Source of the DNA: Azospirillum sp. 412522
GTDB taxonomy: Bacteria > Pseudomonadota > Alphaproteobacteria > Azospirillales > Azospirillaceae
Direction of reading: 5' to 3'
Length of the DNA: 64,000 nt
Assembly (NCBI RefSeq): GCF_019805165.1
Contig: NZ_RWIJ01000010.1
Span: forward strand, 1,685 to 65,684
Positions 46,826 to 55,808 of this stretch are shown here, piece after piece (positions within the stretch are counted from its first letter, which is position 1; each line of letters opens with the position of its first letter). The translations under genes were made by a program, and so were the position numbers. The notes under the pieces were generated by a model, which made no database searches, was not told the DNA's origin, and saw only the letters and a program-made list of their open reading frames with translations.

Positions 46826-47524
46826 ATGACCGCTCAGCCGACCCCCGCCAACGTCCTGAACCTGTTCAAGACCAACGCCCAGACTACTGCCGCGAAGTCC
46901 GCCCGCGTCGCCACCCTGGTCCAGGACGGCTACCGCCGCTGGTTCGACGGCGTGACCGCGTCGGTCAACGACGCCAGCCGTCTGGCCGCCGGATTGGGCA
47001 AGGCCCGCACCGCCGCCGATCTGGCCGCGCTGCAGCGTGACTGGCTGTCCACCACCCAGGCCCGCGTCAGCGAGAGCGTTCAGGGCTTCCTGGACGTCTC
47101 CAGCAAGATCGCGGCCGAGATCACCACCCTGCCGGTCCCGGCCGCTGATACCGCCTCCGTGGCTGCCCCGAAGGCCGATGCCCCCAAGCCGGCCCCGGTA
47201 ACGCTCGCCGCGCCGAAGGCCGAGGCTCCGAAGGTTGAAGCTCCCGCCCCGGCTGTCGAGGCTCCGGAAGCCGCTCCGGCACCGACCCCGGTTCCGGCCA
47301 TGGCTGCCGAAACCGCTCCGGTCGCCGCCACCGTCGCCTCTCCGGTCGCCGGATCGGTCGAGGTGCCGGTGAAAGAGCTGGTTGAGACGGTGAAGGCCGA
47401 AACGGCCTCTCCCACCGCCGCCATCGCCGCCGAGGCGAAGGCCGCGGTCAAGCCGGCGCCGCGCCGCACCGCCAAGCCGGTTGCCGCCAAGCCGGCGTCG
47501 AAGACCTCCCCCACCGTGAACTGA
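46826..47524 (+). CDS. Phasin family protein
   Basis: A 232-residue protein. Residues ~1-95 form the phasin-like helical region (NVLNLFKTNAQTTAAKSARVATLVQDGYRRWFDGVTASVNDASRLA, then RDWLSTTQARVSESVQGFLDVSSKI). The remainder is a long Ala/Pro/Lys low-complexity tail ending in basic APRRTAKPVAAKPASK, reminiscent of PhaF-like histone-type tails that bind DNA. Phasins coat polyhydroxyalkanoate granules. GGGAG precedes ATG 46826. A pair of TTGCACCGCA repeats upstream may bind PhaR; a large hairpin follows. Confidence 0.8.
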   Translation: MTAQPTPANVLNLFKTNAQTTAAKSARVATLVQDGYRRWFDGVTASVNDASRLAAGLGKARTAADLAALQRDWLSTTQARVSESVQGFLDVSSKIAAEITTLPVPAADTASVAAPKADAPKPAPVTLAAPKAEAPKVEAPAPAVEAPEAAPAPTPVPAMAAETAPVAATVASPVAGSVEVPVKELVETVKAETASPTAAIAAEAKAAVKPAPRRTAKPVAAKPASKTSPTVN

Positions 47525-47544
47525 CACCGGTCACGGCAAGACTG

Positions 47545-47585
47545 GCGCGGCGCGTCTCTTCGCCGGATCGAAGAGACCGCCGCGC
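47545..47585 (+). terminator. Large hairpin after the phasin gene
   Basis: GCGCGGCG-GTCTCTTCG / CGAAGAGAC-CGCCGCGC, about 17 paired bases with a one-base bulge and a 6-nt loop, begins 21 nt after the stop codon. There is no long T-run, but stem strength and position make a terminator or mRNA 3' protector likely. Confidence 0.65.
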
Positions 47586-47645
47586 TTCGACTCTCCACAT
47601 TTCCGCGACGACTCGGCTTTCGACGGCTTCATCGCGGATCCCGGC

Positions 47646-47675
47646 TTGACGACGGCGCTTTTGTTCGACTATATA
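47646..47675 (+). promoter_or_regulatory. Putative sigma-70 promoter of rpmB
   Basis: TTGACG (47646-47651) is followed after 18 nt by TATATA (47670-47675). Transcription would begin near 47682, about 60 nt before the rpmB start codon. It is one of the best sigma-70 matches in the window, as expected for a ribosomal protein gene. Confidence 0.7.
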
Positions 47676-47742
47676 GCGGCCTCCTTCGGGCGGCAGGCCG
47701 TCCGTTACCGGGTTTCATTTGCTAAAATAAAGGAACAGTCCG

Positions 47743-48042
47743 ATGGCACGTCGGTGCTCCGTGACCGGCAAGGGCACGCAGTTTGGCAACAACGTCAGCC
47801 ACGCCAACAACAAGAATCGCCGCCGCTTCCAGCCGAACCTCCAGGAAACGTCGCTGCTCAGCGACAGCCTGGGGCAGCTGGTGCGTCTGCGCCTCTCGGT
47901 GAACGCGATCCGCTCGATCGAGCACAAGGGCGGCCTCGACGCCTTCCTGCTCGATGCGAAGGACGCCGTGCTGAGCCTGGACGCCCGTCGCATCAAGCGC
48001 CGGATTTCCAAGGCCCAGGAGAAGCAGCAGGCCGCGGCCTGA
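47743..48042 (+). CDS. rpmB: 50S ribosomal protein L28
   Basis: A 99-residue ribosomal protein. It opens [29 protein letters not shown], diagnostic for L28, and ends with the basic helix [15 protein letters not shown]. The alphaproteobacterial form is ~97-100 residues, so it is complete. AAAGGAA lies upstream of the ATG. The gene is monocistronic with a strong promoter in front. Confidence 0.98.
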   Translation: MARRCSVTGKGTQFGNNVSHANNKNRRRFQPNLQETSLLSDSLGQLVRLRLSVNAIRSIEHKGGLDAFLLDAKDAVLSLDARRIKRRISKAQEKQQAAA

Positions 48043-48208
48043 TCGCTTCCCGGCATCTGGGGCGCGTTGGTGTGCTGAGGCGGGGCGCTTGCCGCTCCGC
48101 CGATGAGATTTAGGACGCGTACAGGACGATTCCGACTCCCGGTAAGAGAGCGGCGCGCGACATCCGAAAGGGTGCCGCGCGTTTCGTCGTTTCTGGGGGG
48201 CGTGAACC

Positions 48209-48246
48209 GTGGAACATCCCTGGAAAGGCGTTCCACGATGTTCCAC
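48209..48246 (-). terminator. Inverted repeat after recX
   Basis: GTGGAACATC (48209-48218) and GATGTTCCAC (48237-48246) form a 10-bp stem with an 18-nt loop, 20 nt beyond the recX stop codon, in the space between convergent rpmB and recX. It is a putative transcript end without a T-run. Confidence 0.5.
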
Positions 48247-48266
48247 CAACCGGCCGCCCGGTCTTT

Positions 48267-48845
48267 CTACTCCTCCAGCACCGCGTCGGGATCCTCCGCG
48301 TCCACCACCCGCCGGGCGATCTCGTAGCCGAAGCCGGCACGGCCCAGCGCCGCCATGTCCTTCTCGCGCTGCGCCTCCCGCTGCTCCGGCCGCCGGTAAG
48401 GTCCCAGCCGCCGCCGCTTGGCGAGCGCCAGCGCCGCGGTCAGGTCGAGGTCCGGCCCGACATCCTCGCGCAGGCTGTCCAGCGCCTTGTCGGCCTCGTC
48501 GCGTCCGATGCCCTTGCCGGCCAGCTTCCGGGCGATCAGCCGGGTGGAGGCGCCGCGGCGGTGCAGGCTCTCCGTCCGCATGCGGGCATAGGTCTCGTCG
48601 TTCAGCAGGCCGCTGCGGACATAGCGGGCCAGCAGCTCGTCGATCCAGCGCGCACCCTCCTCGCGGTCGGTGCCGTGGGCCTTGGCCGACAGGTCGACCT
48701 TGCGCATCAGCACCCGGCGCAGGTTGGCCGTCGAACTGGCGAAGCGCTCCAGGTAATGCAGCGCCGCGTTCTCCAGATACTGCGGCGTGACGCGCTTGGG
48801 CGGCTTTCTGGCCGGGGGAGCGGAACGCTTGTCTTCGGTGCTCAT
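48267..48845 (-). CDS. recX: Regulatory protein RecX
   Basis: A 192-residue, helical, basic protein of the RecX family, which caps RecA filaments and limits recombination and SOS. It has the characteristic three-helix repeats (LENAALHYLERFASSTANLRRVLMRKV; LLNDETYARMRTESLHRRGASTRLIARKLAGKGI). The start MSTEDKRS (48845) has AAGGGA upstream. recA is not adjacent, unlike in many gammaproteobacteria. It is divergent from the ABC-2 permease. Confidence 0.88.
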   Translation of the reverse strand: MSTEDKRSAPPARKPPKRVTPQYLENAALHYLERFASSTANLRRVLMRKVDLSAKAHGTDREEGARWIDELLARYVRSGLLNDETYARMRTESLHRRGASTRLIARKLAGKGIGRDEADKALDSLREDVGPDLDLTAALALAKRRRLGPYRRPEQREAQREKDMAALGRAGFGYEIARRVVDAEDPDAVLEE

Positions 48846-48943
48846 GGCAGTCCCTTCGGCGGCGGCGGTTGCCGGACGGATTGGCCGCACGTACAGTCCG
48901 TGGCCTTGTACCGGCCGGTTCCCAAAAGGCAGATCGTGACGCG

Positions 48944-49747
48944 ATGACCCTTCCCCTTCCTCCCATGCCGCGCAATGTCGGTTCCGTCAACTGGATCGGC
49001 CTGTGGACGCTCTACGCACGCGAGGTACGGCGCTTCATCAAGGTGCACCAGCAGACCGTCTGGGCGCCGGTGGTGACGACGCTGCTCTATTACGCGGTAT
49101 TCGCGCTGTCGCTGGGGTCGGCGGTGCGGATGGTGGGCGAAACCCCCTACCTGCAATTCCTGGCCCCCGGCCTGATCATGATGGCGATGGTGCAGAACGC
49201 CTTCGCCAACACCTCCTCCTCCGTGGTGATCGCCAAGGTCCAGGGCAACATCGTCGACATCCTGATGCCGCCGCTGTCGCCGATGGAGCTGGTCAGCGGC
49301 TTCGTGCTGGGCGGCGTCACCCGCGGCGTCGTGGTCGGTCTGGTCACGGGCCTCGCCATCTGGGCGGTGATCCCGATGCACATGCCCCATCCGGGCTTCG
49401 TGCTGTTCCACGCGGTGATGGCGTCGATGCTGCTGTCGCTGCTGGGTCTTGTCGGCGGCGTCTGGTCGGAGAAGTTCGACAACATCGCGGCGGTGACCAA
49501 CTTCGTGGTGACGCCGCTGTCCTTCCTGTCCGGCACTTTCTATTCGGTCGACACGCTGCCGCCGGTCTTCTGGTGGGTCGCCCATTTCGACCCGTTCTTC
49601 TACATGATCGACGGCTTCCGCTACGGCTTCATCGGCACGTCCGACGGCGCGCGCTGGCTGGGCGTGGCGGTGATGCTGGGCGTGAATGCCGGCCTGTGGT
49701 GGCTGGCGTGGCGCATGTTCAAGACCGGCTACAAGCTTAAAGCGTGA
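48944..49747 (+). CDS. ABC-2 type transporter permease (YadH-like)
   Basis: A 267-residue inner-membrane protein with six predicted helices. Family marks are WTLYAREVRRFIKVHQQTVWAPVVTTLLYYAVFALSLG, FLAPGLIMMAMVQNAFANTSSSVVIAKVQG and TPLSFLSGTFYSVDTLPP, as in ABC-2/YadH exporters. The partner ATPase gene (YadG-like) is not next to it in this window. ATG 48944 (MTLPLPPMPRN) is the likely start. A strong intrinsic terminator lies 75 nt after its stop, just ahead of argD. Confidence 0.87.
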   Translation: MTLPLPPMPRNVGSVNWIGLWTLYAREVRRFIKVHQQTVWAPVVTTLLYYAVFALSLGSAVRMVGETPYLQFLAPGLIMMAMVQNAFANTSSSVVIAKVQGNIVDILMPPLSPMELVSGFVLGGVTRGVVVGLVTGLAIWAVIPMHMPHPGFVLFHAVMASMLLSLLGLVGGVWSEKFDNIAAVTNFVVTPLSFLSGTFYSVDTLPPVFWWVAHFDPFFYMIDGFRYGFIGTSDGARWLGVAVMLGVNAGLWWLAWRMFKTGYKLKA

Positions 49748-49784
49748 AGACTCTGCGAAAGCAGTTCTTTTCCGCCCCTATCCG

Positions 49785-49813
49785 TTGACAGAACCCATCG
49801 ATGTCCGGATATT
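49785..49813 (+). promoter_or_regulatory. Possible sigma-70 promoter upstream of argD
   Basis: A perfect TTGACA (49785-49790) is followed after 17 nt by GATATT (49808-49813, 4 of 6 matches). It would start RNA near 49820, directly at the base of the following terminator hairpin, which makes its role ambiguous. Confidence 0.4.
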
Positions 49814-49821
49814 TGCCGTTC

Positions 49822-49859
49822 CCGGCGGTCAGGCATGGCCGCCGGATTTTCCTTTTTTG
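49822..49859 (+). terminator. Intrinsic terminator immediately upstream of argD
   Basis: CCGGCGG (49822-49828) / CCGCCGG (49839-49845) with a 10-nt loop is followed by ATTTTCCTTTTTT. This is a textbook Rho-independent terminator. It ends where the argD Shine-Dalgarno GGGAG begins. It may end the permease transcript or attenuate argD-argF. Confidence 0.8.
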
Positions 49860-49872
49860 GGAGACCAAGGCC

Positions 49873-51045
49873 GTGATCCCCGTCGTTATGCCCACATACG
49901 CCCGCGCCGATGTTGTTTTCGAGCGCGGTGAAGGTCCGTATCTCTACGCGACCGACGGGCGACGATTCCTCGACTTCGCCGCCGGCGTCGCGGTGAACGC
50001 CCTGGGTCACGCGCATCCCTATCTGGTCGAGAAGCTGACCGAGCAGGCGCAGAAGCTGTGGCACACCTCCAACCTGTTCCGGGTCGCCGGACAGGAGAGC
50101 CTGGGCAAGCGTCTGACCGAGGTGACCTTCGCCGACACCGTGTTCTTCACGAACTCCGGTGCGGAAGCGTGGGAATGCGGCGCCAAGGCCGTCCGCAAAT
50201 ACCACTACGACAGCGGCAACCCGCAGAAGAACCGCATCATCACCTTCGAGCAGGCCTTCCACGGCCGCACGCTGGGCGCCATCTCGGCCGCCAAGCAGGA
50301 AAAGCTGGTGCATGGCTTCGACCCGCTGCTGGACGGCTTCGACCAGGTGCCGTTCGGCGACCTCGACGCCGTGCGCGCGGCGATCACGCCCGCCACCGGC
50401 GGCATCTGCGTCGAGCCGATCCAGGGCGAGGGCGGCATCCGCGCCGGCTCGGTGGAGTTCCTGCGCGGCCTGCGCGCGCTCTGCGACGAGCATGGCCTGC
50501 TGCTGTTCCTGGACGAGATCCAGTGCGGCATGGGCCGCACCGGCAAGCTGTTCGCCCATGAATGGGCCGGCATCACGCCGGACGTCATGTGCGTCGCCAA
50601 GGGCATCGGCGGCGGCTTCCCGCTCGGCGCCTGCCTGGCGACCGAGCGTGCGGCGGCGGGCATGACCGCCGGCACCCATGGCTCGACCTATGGCGGCAAC
50701 CCGCTGGCGACCGCCGTCGGCAACGCCGTGCTGGACGTCATGCTGGCGCCGGGCTTCCTGGACGAGGTCCAGAAGACCTCCGCCTATATGCGCGGCCGCC
50801 TGGAGGAGCTGATCGCCAAGCATTCGGCGATGTTCCTGGAGCTGCGCGGCCAGGGCCTGATGCTGGGCCTGAAGCTGGGCCAGCCGGTGGGCGAGGTGGT
50901 GGCGAAGCTGCGCGCCAACGGCCTGCTGTCGGTTCCGGCCGGCGACAATGTGGTGCGGCTGCTGCCGCCCCTGAACATCGGCGAAGCCGAAGTGAACGAA
51001 GCCGTCGGGATTCTCGACCGGACGGCGCAGGAGTGCCTGGGATGA
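49873..51045 (+). CDS. argD: Acetylornithine transaminase ArgD
   Basis: A 390-residue class III PLP aminotransferase, fourth step of arginine synthesis (may also act on succinyl-diaminopimelate). Motifs: [71 protein letters not shown] and [17 protein letters not shown] with the PLP Lys. The GTG at 49873 ([12 protein letters not shown]), with GGGAG and AAGG upstream, is chosen rather than the ATG at 49801, whose extra 24 residues translate the terminator. It overlaps argF by 4 nt. Confidence 0.95.
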   Translation: MIPVVMPTYARADVVFERGEGPYLYATDGRRFLDFAAGVAVNALGHAHPYLVEKLTEQAQKLWHTSNLFRVAGQESLGKRLTEVTFADTVFFTNSGAEAWECGAKAVRKYHYDSGNPQKNRIITFEQAFHGRTLGAISAAKQEKLVHGFDPLLDGFDQVPFGDLDAVRAAITPATGGICVEPIQGEGGIRAGSVEFLRGLRALCDEHGLLLFLDEIQCGMGRTGKLFAHEWAGITPDVMCVAKGIGGGFPLGACLATERAAAGMTAGTHGSTYGGNPLATAVGNAVLDVMLAPGFLDEVQKTSAYMRGRLEELIAKHSAMFLELRGQGLMLGLKLGQPVGEVVAKLRANGLLSVPAGDNVVRLLPPLNIGEAEVNEAVGILDRTAQECLG

Positions 51046-51995
51046 GCGGCGACACCAACAAGGCCAACGGCAGCGTTCGGCATTTTCTGGACATCGACCG
51101 GATGGACGCCGCCACCCTGCGCCGTCTGCTCGACCATGCCGTCCGTATCAAGGCCGACCTGAAGAAGGACCGGCTTGCCCATTCCACCCTGCTGGCCGGC
51201 CGCTCGCTGGCCCTGATCTTCGAGAAGCCCTCGACCCGCACCCGCGTGTCGTTCGAGGTCGGCATGCAGCAGTTCGGCGGCAGCGTCGTGGTGCTGAAGC
51301 CCGACGACATGCAGTTGGGCCGCGGCGAAACCATCGGCGACACCGCCCGCGTGCTGTCGCGCTTCGTCGATGCGGTGATGGTCCGCACCACCGGCGAGGA
51401 ACGGGTGCATGAGCTGGCGGCCCACGCCAGCGTGCCCATCATCAACGGCCTGACCGACCAGACCCACCCCTGCCAGATCATGGCCGACCTGATGACCTTC
51501 GAGGAGCATCGCGGTCCGATCAACGGCCGGACCGTCGCCTGGATCGGCGACTGCAACAACGTCGCGGTCAGTTGGGCCCATGCCGCCGTCCGCTTCGGCT
51601 TCGAGCTGCGGCTGGCCTGCCCCGGCGTCTACGGCCCGTCGCCGGAGCTGCTGGCCTGGGCGGAACGCGAGGGCAGCGGCCGTCTGGTCGTCACCGAATC
51701 GCCGGAAGAGGCGGTGCGCGGGGCCGAATGCGTGATCACCGACGCCTGGGCCTCGATGCACAACACCGACGTCGACGAGCGCGCGGCCATCCTCGCCCCC
51801 TATCAGGTGAACGAGGCGCTGATGGCGCACGCGCATCCCGACGCGCTGTTCATGCACTGCCTGCCGGCCCACCGGAACGAGGAAGTGACCGACGGCGTGA
51901 TCGACGGCCGCCATTCGGTGGTCTGGGACGAGGCGGAAAACCGCCTGCACGCCCAAAAGGCCATCCTCGGCTGGTGCATGGGCGTGCTGGACTGA
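51042..51995 (+). CDS. argF: Ornithine carbamoyltransferase ArgF
   Basis: A 317-residue cytoplasmic enzyme making citrulline from ornithine and carbamoyl phosphate. The carbamoyl-phosphate motif is [21 protein letters not shown]. Next come [17 protein letters not shown] and the ornithine-site [20 protein letters not shown]. The length is typical of anabolic OTCases. Its ATG overlaps the argD stop (ATGA), so the two are translated together. A strong hairpin lies just downstream. Confidence 0.97.
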   Translation: MSGDTNKANGSVRHFLDIDRMDAATLRRLLDHAVRIKADLKKDRLAHSTLLAGRSLALIFEKPSTRTRVSFEVGMQQFGGSVVVLKPDDMQLGRGETIGDTARVLSRFVDAVMVRTTGEERVHELAAHASVPIINGLTDQTHPCQIMADLMTFEEHRGPINGRTVAWIGDCNNVAVSWAHAAVRFGFELRLACPGVYGPSPELLAWAEREGSGRLVVTESPEEAVRGAECVITDAWASMHNTDVDERAAILAPYQVNEALMAHAHPDALFMHCLPAHRNEEVTDGVIDGRHSVVWDEAENRLHAQKAILGWCMGVLD

Positions 51996-52029
51996 CGTTC
52001 CGCGCCTGACATCTGCAGTCATGCTTCGA

Positions 52030-52062
52030 TTTGGCCCTCTCCCGCCCCGGGGGAGGGCCAAA
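52030..52062 (+). terminator. Hairpin after argF
   Basis: TTTGGCCCTCTCCC (52030-52043) and GGGGGAGGGCCAAA (52049-52062) pair over 14 bp (one G-T) with a 5-nt loop. The core resembles the CCCTCTCCC repeats elsewhere in the window. Thymines flank the 5' side only, so it might end transcription of either strand or be a repeat copy. Confidence 0.6.
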
Positions 52063-52161
52063 CTCGCATGGGTGCCCTGCCGATCTTGATTCGGCCCCTC
52101 CGCACCCCGATCTTCGGCCCTACGCCTGCATAACCGGTCTCTGTCTTAAGGAATGCGCCCT

Positions 52162-53103
52162 ATGGACGATCCGTCCGTCCGCCCGCTCACCGATGATTTC
52201 GTCCTGCCGTTCCAGATCGAGGCGTCGCGCCTGCGCGGCCGCATCGTCAAGCTGGGGCCGGCGATCGACGAGATCCTGACCCGCCACGACTATCCGCCCA
52301 CCGTCGCCCGCTTCCTGGCGGAAACGGCGACGCTCGCCGTACTGCTCGCCAGCATGCTGAAGTACGAGGGCATCTTCACGCTCCAGACCAAGGGCGACGG
52401 GCCGATCCGCCTGATGGTGGCCGACGTCACTTCCGTCGGCGACGTGCGCGCCTATGCCCAGTTCGATCCGGAGGCGCTGGCCAAGGCCGAGCGGGACGTC
52501 GACATCGCCCCGGCGGCGGCGCTGCTGGGCAAGGGCTACATCGCCTTCACGGTGGACCAGGGTCCCGACACCGACCGCTACCAGGGCATCGTCGAGCTGT
52601 ACGGCAAGACGCTGACCGACTGCGTCCAGCATTACTTCCGCCAGTCGGAGCAGATCGACACCGGCCTGACCGTCTCGGTCGACCGCGCGGCGCTGCCGGA
52701 CGGTTCCTTCGGCCCCTGGCGCACCGGCGGCATCATGGTGCAGCGCCTGCCGCAGGAACAGGGGCTGACCGCGTCGGACAACGAGGACGACTGGCGCCGC
52801 GCCATGGCGCTGATGGCCAGCGTGTCCGGCGACGAGCTGCTGTCGACCGACCTGCCGGCCGCCGACCTGCTCTACCGCCTGTTCCATGAGGACGGCGTGC
52901 GCGTCTACGAGGGCAACGCCCTGCGTTTCGGCTGCCGCTGCTCGCGCGAGCGGGTGGAGAACATGCTGCGCAGCCTGCCCCGCGAAGAGGTGCAGGAACT
53001 GAAGATCGACGACGGCCGGGTCGAGGTGACCTGCCAGTTCTGCTCGACCGACTACCACTTCACCGACGCGGATCTCGACCGCGTCTATGGCGCCGCCTCC
53101 TGA
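52162..53103 (+). CDS. hslO: Redox-regulated chaperone Hsp33
   Basis: A 313-residue holdase activated by oxidation in the cytoplasm. The C-terminal zinc centre is intact: CRCS (CxC, near residue 270) and CQFC (CxxC, near 300). The N-terminal domain shows LLASMLKYEGIFTLQTKGDGPIRLMVAD and YQGIVELYGKTLTDCVQHYFRQSEQ. The ATG at 52162 is preferred because AAGGA lies 9 nt before it; the ATG at 52153 would abut that site. It follows argF by 166 nt, a neighbourhood common in alphaproteobacteria. Confidence 0.95.
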   Translation: MDDPSVRPLTDDFVLPFQIEASRLRGRIVKLGPAIDEILTRHDYPPTVARFLAETATLAVLLASMLKYEGIFTLQTKGDGPIRLMVADVTSVGDVRAYAQFDPEALAKAERDVDIAPAAALLGKGYIAFTVDQGPDTDRYQGIVELYGKTLTDCVQHYFRQSEQIDTGLTVSVDRAALPDGSFGPWRTGGIMVQRLPQEQGLTASDNEDDWRRAMALMASVSGDELLSTDLPAADLLYRLFHEDGVRVYEGNALRFGCRCSRERVENMLRSLPREEVQELKIDDGRVEVTCQFCSTDYHFTDADLDRVYGAAS

Positions 53104-53208
53104 CGCCAATTCCCGCTTGGGAATAGGGTCCGACACCAGCGCGTTCATGGGGGCGCGGCGTCCGCGCCGCGCCCCTTCCTTATTCAGCAACCCCGAACCG
53201 GAGTCCCC

Positions 53209-53805
53209 ATGCTGTCCCGCCGCCCTGTCCTAGTCGCCGGAATGGCCACCCTCCTGCTCGCCGCCTGCCAGAGCGCGCCGCCGCGGCCGGCCCCGCGACC
53301 GGTCGATTTCTCCAATTTCGGGCCGATCGTGCTGAATGCCGGCACCATCGACGTGGTCGACGCCTACCGGCCGACGGGAGCCAAGCATGTGGAGGGCCGC
53401 TCCGCCGTCCCGCCGGCCGAGGCGGTGCGGCGCTGGGCGGCGGAGCGGCTGCAGGCGGCCGGCGGGACGGGGCGGGTGCGCGTCACCGTCCGCGACGCCA
53501 GCATCGTCGAGGTAGCTCTGCCGACCCGGAAGGGCATCACCGGCTATTTCAGCAACGACCAGGCCCAGCGCTATGACGGCCGGATCGAGGTGGAGATCGC
53601 CGGCGAGGTTCCGGACACCGGCAATGGTGGCTTCCGCGGCGTGACCCGCTCCACTGTCACCCACTCCACCACCGTTGCGGAGAACATCTCGCTGGCCGAC
53701 CGCGAGGCCACCTTCCTGGAGATCACCCGGCGGATGATGGACGACCTGAACGCCCGGCTCGACGCCGGCATCCGCAAGGATCTGGCGCCGATGGTTCGCC
53801 GCTGA
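53209..53805 (+). CDS. Predicted lipoprotein, unknown function
   Basis: A 198-residue protein with a signal peptide and lipobox (VLVAGMATLLLAAC, lipidation at Cys20), so anchored to an outer or inner membrane leaflet facing the periplasm. The mature part is alpha/beta (AVPPAEAVRRWAAERLQAAGGTGRVRVTVRDASIVEVAL and YDGRIEVEIAGEV), with a terminal helix. I do not recognise a named domain. It stands alone after hslO; the stop is 42 nt from the convergent MocR-type gene. Confidence 0.8.
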   Translation: MLSRRPVLVAGMATLLLAACQSAPPRPAPRPVDFSNFGPIVLNAGTIDVVDAYRPTGAKHVEGRSAVPPAEAVRRWAAERLQAAGGTGRVRVTVRDASIVEVALPTRKGITGYFSNDQAQRYDGRIEVEIAGEVPDTGNGGFRGVTRSTVTHSTTVAENISLADREATFLEITRRMMDDLNARLDAGIRKDLAPMVRR

Positions 53806-53846
53806 CCGACATCGACCGGAGCCCAAGGGGGCGGGCTTGGAAACCC

Positions 53847-55337
53847 CTACCCCCTTTCGCCGGTGTCGCTCGTGGAATCCATTTGGCGTAGAAGCCGCCC
53901 GAGGCGGCGCAGGGGTTCTGCAACCTCCGCCCCGGTCATGTGCGCATAGCCGATCCGCGTCCCCCCGACCGAAGGCCTGCCGGTCCAGAATTGCCGGGCG
54001 GGGAGAAGACGCACCCCCGCCGCCCGTGCTCGTGCCATGAAACCGGCCGTATTGACCGGCGCGTCGAACTCCACCCAATAAGCCAATCCACCATCCGGCA
54101 CCGAAAAGCGCACGCCCATCCCGAAATTCTGCCGCAACAGGTCGGCAAAGCCTTGGCGACGCTGGTCGTAGACCTGACGAGCCTTGTCGTTATGGCGTTG
54201 CAGAGTGCCGGAATCGATAAGTTCGGACAGAGCCAGTTCCTTCACCGGATCTCCCAGCCGATCGATTTGGGCCACCCACGAGGCTGCTTCGCGGATGAAT
54301 TTGGCTGGTCCGGTGATAAAGCCACTGCGCACATGCGGCGACAGCAGCTTGGAGAATGAACCGACATATACGATCCGCGCATCCGGTGCCCGGTTGGCGA
54401 GCGGCAGCAGCGGCTTGCCGGCAAAATGGAACTCGTGGTCGTAGTCGTCCTCGACGATGGTGAAGCCGTAACGCTCCGACAGCTCAAGCAGCCGGCGGCG
54501 ACGCTCGGGACTCAGCGACACGGTGGTGGGAAACTGATGATGCGGCGTGACATAGACACAGGCGAGCCCACGTGTCCGACATAGCTCTTCCAGGGTGTCC
54601 ACCCGCATCCCTTCCCCGTCCACCGGAACCAGCGCCAGATCCGCCCCGGCCCGACGGAACGCAGTACGGGCCTGCCCATAGCCCGGCTCCTCCAGCGCAA
54701 CCGTCCTGCCCGGTCCGGTCAGGATGCGGGCCGCCAGGAAAATGGCCATCTGGCTGCCGCGGGTCAGGCAGATGCGGTCCGGCGTAGTGGCCATGCCGCG
54801 GTTGAAATTCAGCATGCCCGCGATCGACTGCCGAAGCTCCGGATTGCCCAACGGGTGCTCGTCGGCCAGCCTGTTGCTTCGGCTGAGCCGCCGCAGCGCT
54901 CCATGATAGGCCTGCGCCAGGGCCGACACCGGCACCAGCCGGGTGTCCGGAGCGCCGTCGTCGAAGACGATCGTGGTGGATGGCGGCGGCTTCGGAACCG
55001 GCTGGGAAGATTGCACGGGCCCCGGATGCCGTTTGATGCCCGTCTCGGCGGTCGAACGCTGCGATGATGGAAGGCGCGGGGAAACGAAGGTGCCGCGCCG
55101 GCCTTCCGCCGTAACCCAGCCGGCGGCGATCAACTCGTCATAGGCCAATTGCACCGTTTTACGATTAACATCCAGAAATTGCGCCAAGGTTCGACTGCCC
55201 GGCAGCGGACTGCCGGCGGCCAGCCGTCTCGAACGAATGTCCGCCACCACCGCATCGTAGATTTGGATGTGGATCGCCCGCTGGCTGTCCTCATCGAGGC
55301 GAATATGAAGTGGCCATGGCCTGAGCATCTGGACCAT
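53847..55337 (-). CDS. MocR/PdxR-type regulator (GntR HTH fused to PLP aminotransferase domain)
   Basis: A 496-residue transcription factor. Residues ~20-85 form a GntR winged helix (IHIQIYDAVVADIRSRRLAAGSPLPGSRTLAQFLDVNRKTVQLAYDEL). After a Pro/Ser linker (~90-120), residues 125-480 are a class I aminotransferase-like domain with LTRGSQMAIFLAARIL, VEDDYDHEF and the PLP-binding Lys of YVGSFSKLLSP. MocR regulators often control an adjacent gene for PLP, amino-acid or GABA metabolism, but none lies beside it here: the nearest divergent gene is an orphan 471 nt away. ATG 55337 is an early start in the family frame. Confidence 0.92.
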   Translation of the reverse strand: MVQMLRPWPLHIRLDEDSQRAIHIQIYDAVVADIRSRRLAAGSPLPGSRTLAQFLDVNRKTVQLAYDELIAAGWVTAEGRRGTFVSPRLPSSQRSTAETGIKRHPGPVQSSQPVPKPPPSTTIVFDDGAPDTRLVPVSALAQAYHGALRRLSRSNRLADEHPLGNPELRQSIAGMLNFNRGMATTPDRICLTRGSQMAIFLAARILTGPGRTVALEEPGYGQARTAFRRAGADLALVPVDGEGMRVDTLEELCRTRGLACVYVTPHHQFPTTVSLSPERRRRLLELSERYGFTIVEDDYDHEFHFAGKPLLPLANRAPDARIVYVGSFSKLLSPHVRSGFITGPAKFIREAASWVAQIDRLGDPVKELALSELIDSGTLQRHNDKARQVYDQRRQGFADLLRQNFGMGVRFSVPDGGLAYWVEFDAPVNTAGFMARARAAGVRLLPARQFWTGRPSVGGTRIGYAHMTGAEVAEPLRRLGRLLRQMDSTSDTGERG

Positions 55338-55808
55338 CCAGATTTTAAGAACTGGAGGATGCGCTCAAAAACCGGGAATGTCATACAGAAAGCGCAACCA
55401 ATGAGAAATGCTGCAAACTTTGATGCATGTTTCACATTAGAATAATAGGTTTTCAAGGAAATCGGAGAGCGCCAGCCGACGGAAAAATATATGTGCTTGC
55501 AAGCACTTCTTTCGGGAAAGAACCGTTGGACAGCGTGTTCGGGCGTGCAAACACATATGCGGCAGGCTCCCGTTTGTCATTGCGGCCACATTCTCTTATA
55601 TCGAACTCTCAAAATAAATACGCAACAAACTCACCTATAAATTCGCTCGTAATCTCGAGAAACCGCCTGACGGACAGAAATGCTCTATCAGAAATTTCCA
55701 ACAATAATTCACTTTATCTCAATATCATTTTGTCAATTTTCATGCGTGAATTTGACACCTCCCAACCAAGCTCCACATCCTATCAAACTAGAGATGTAAG
55801 GAAAACCC
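55338..55808. other. AT-rich divergent region upstream of the orphan gene
   Basis: A 471-nt stretch with clearly lower GC than the rest of the window, carrying many A/T runs (for example AAAATAAATACGCAACAAA) and no convincing gene. It must hold promoters for the MocR-type regulator (left) and the orphan (right). No tRNA, direct repeat or integrase signature was seen at its borders. Confidence 0.5.

Noticed and set aside
51572..52009. Plus-strand frame inside argF
   Set aside because: Out-of-frame shadow of a fully conserved carbamoyltransferase.
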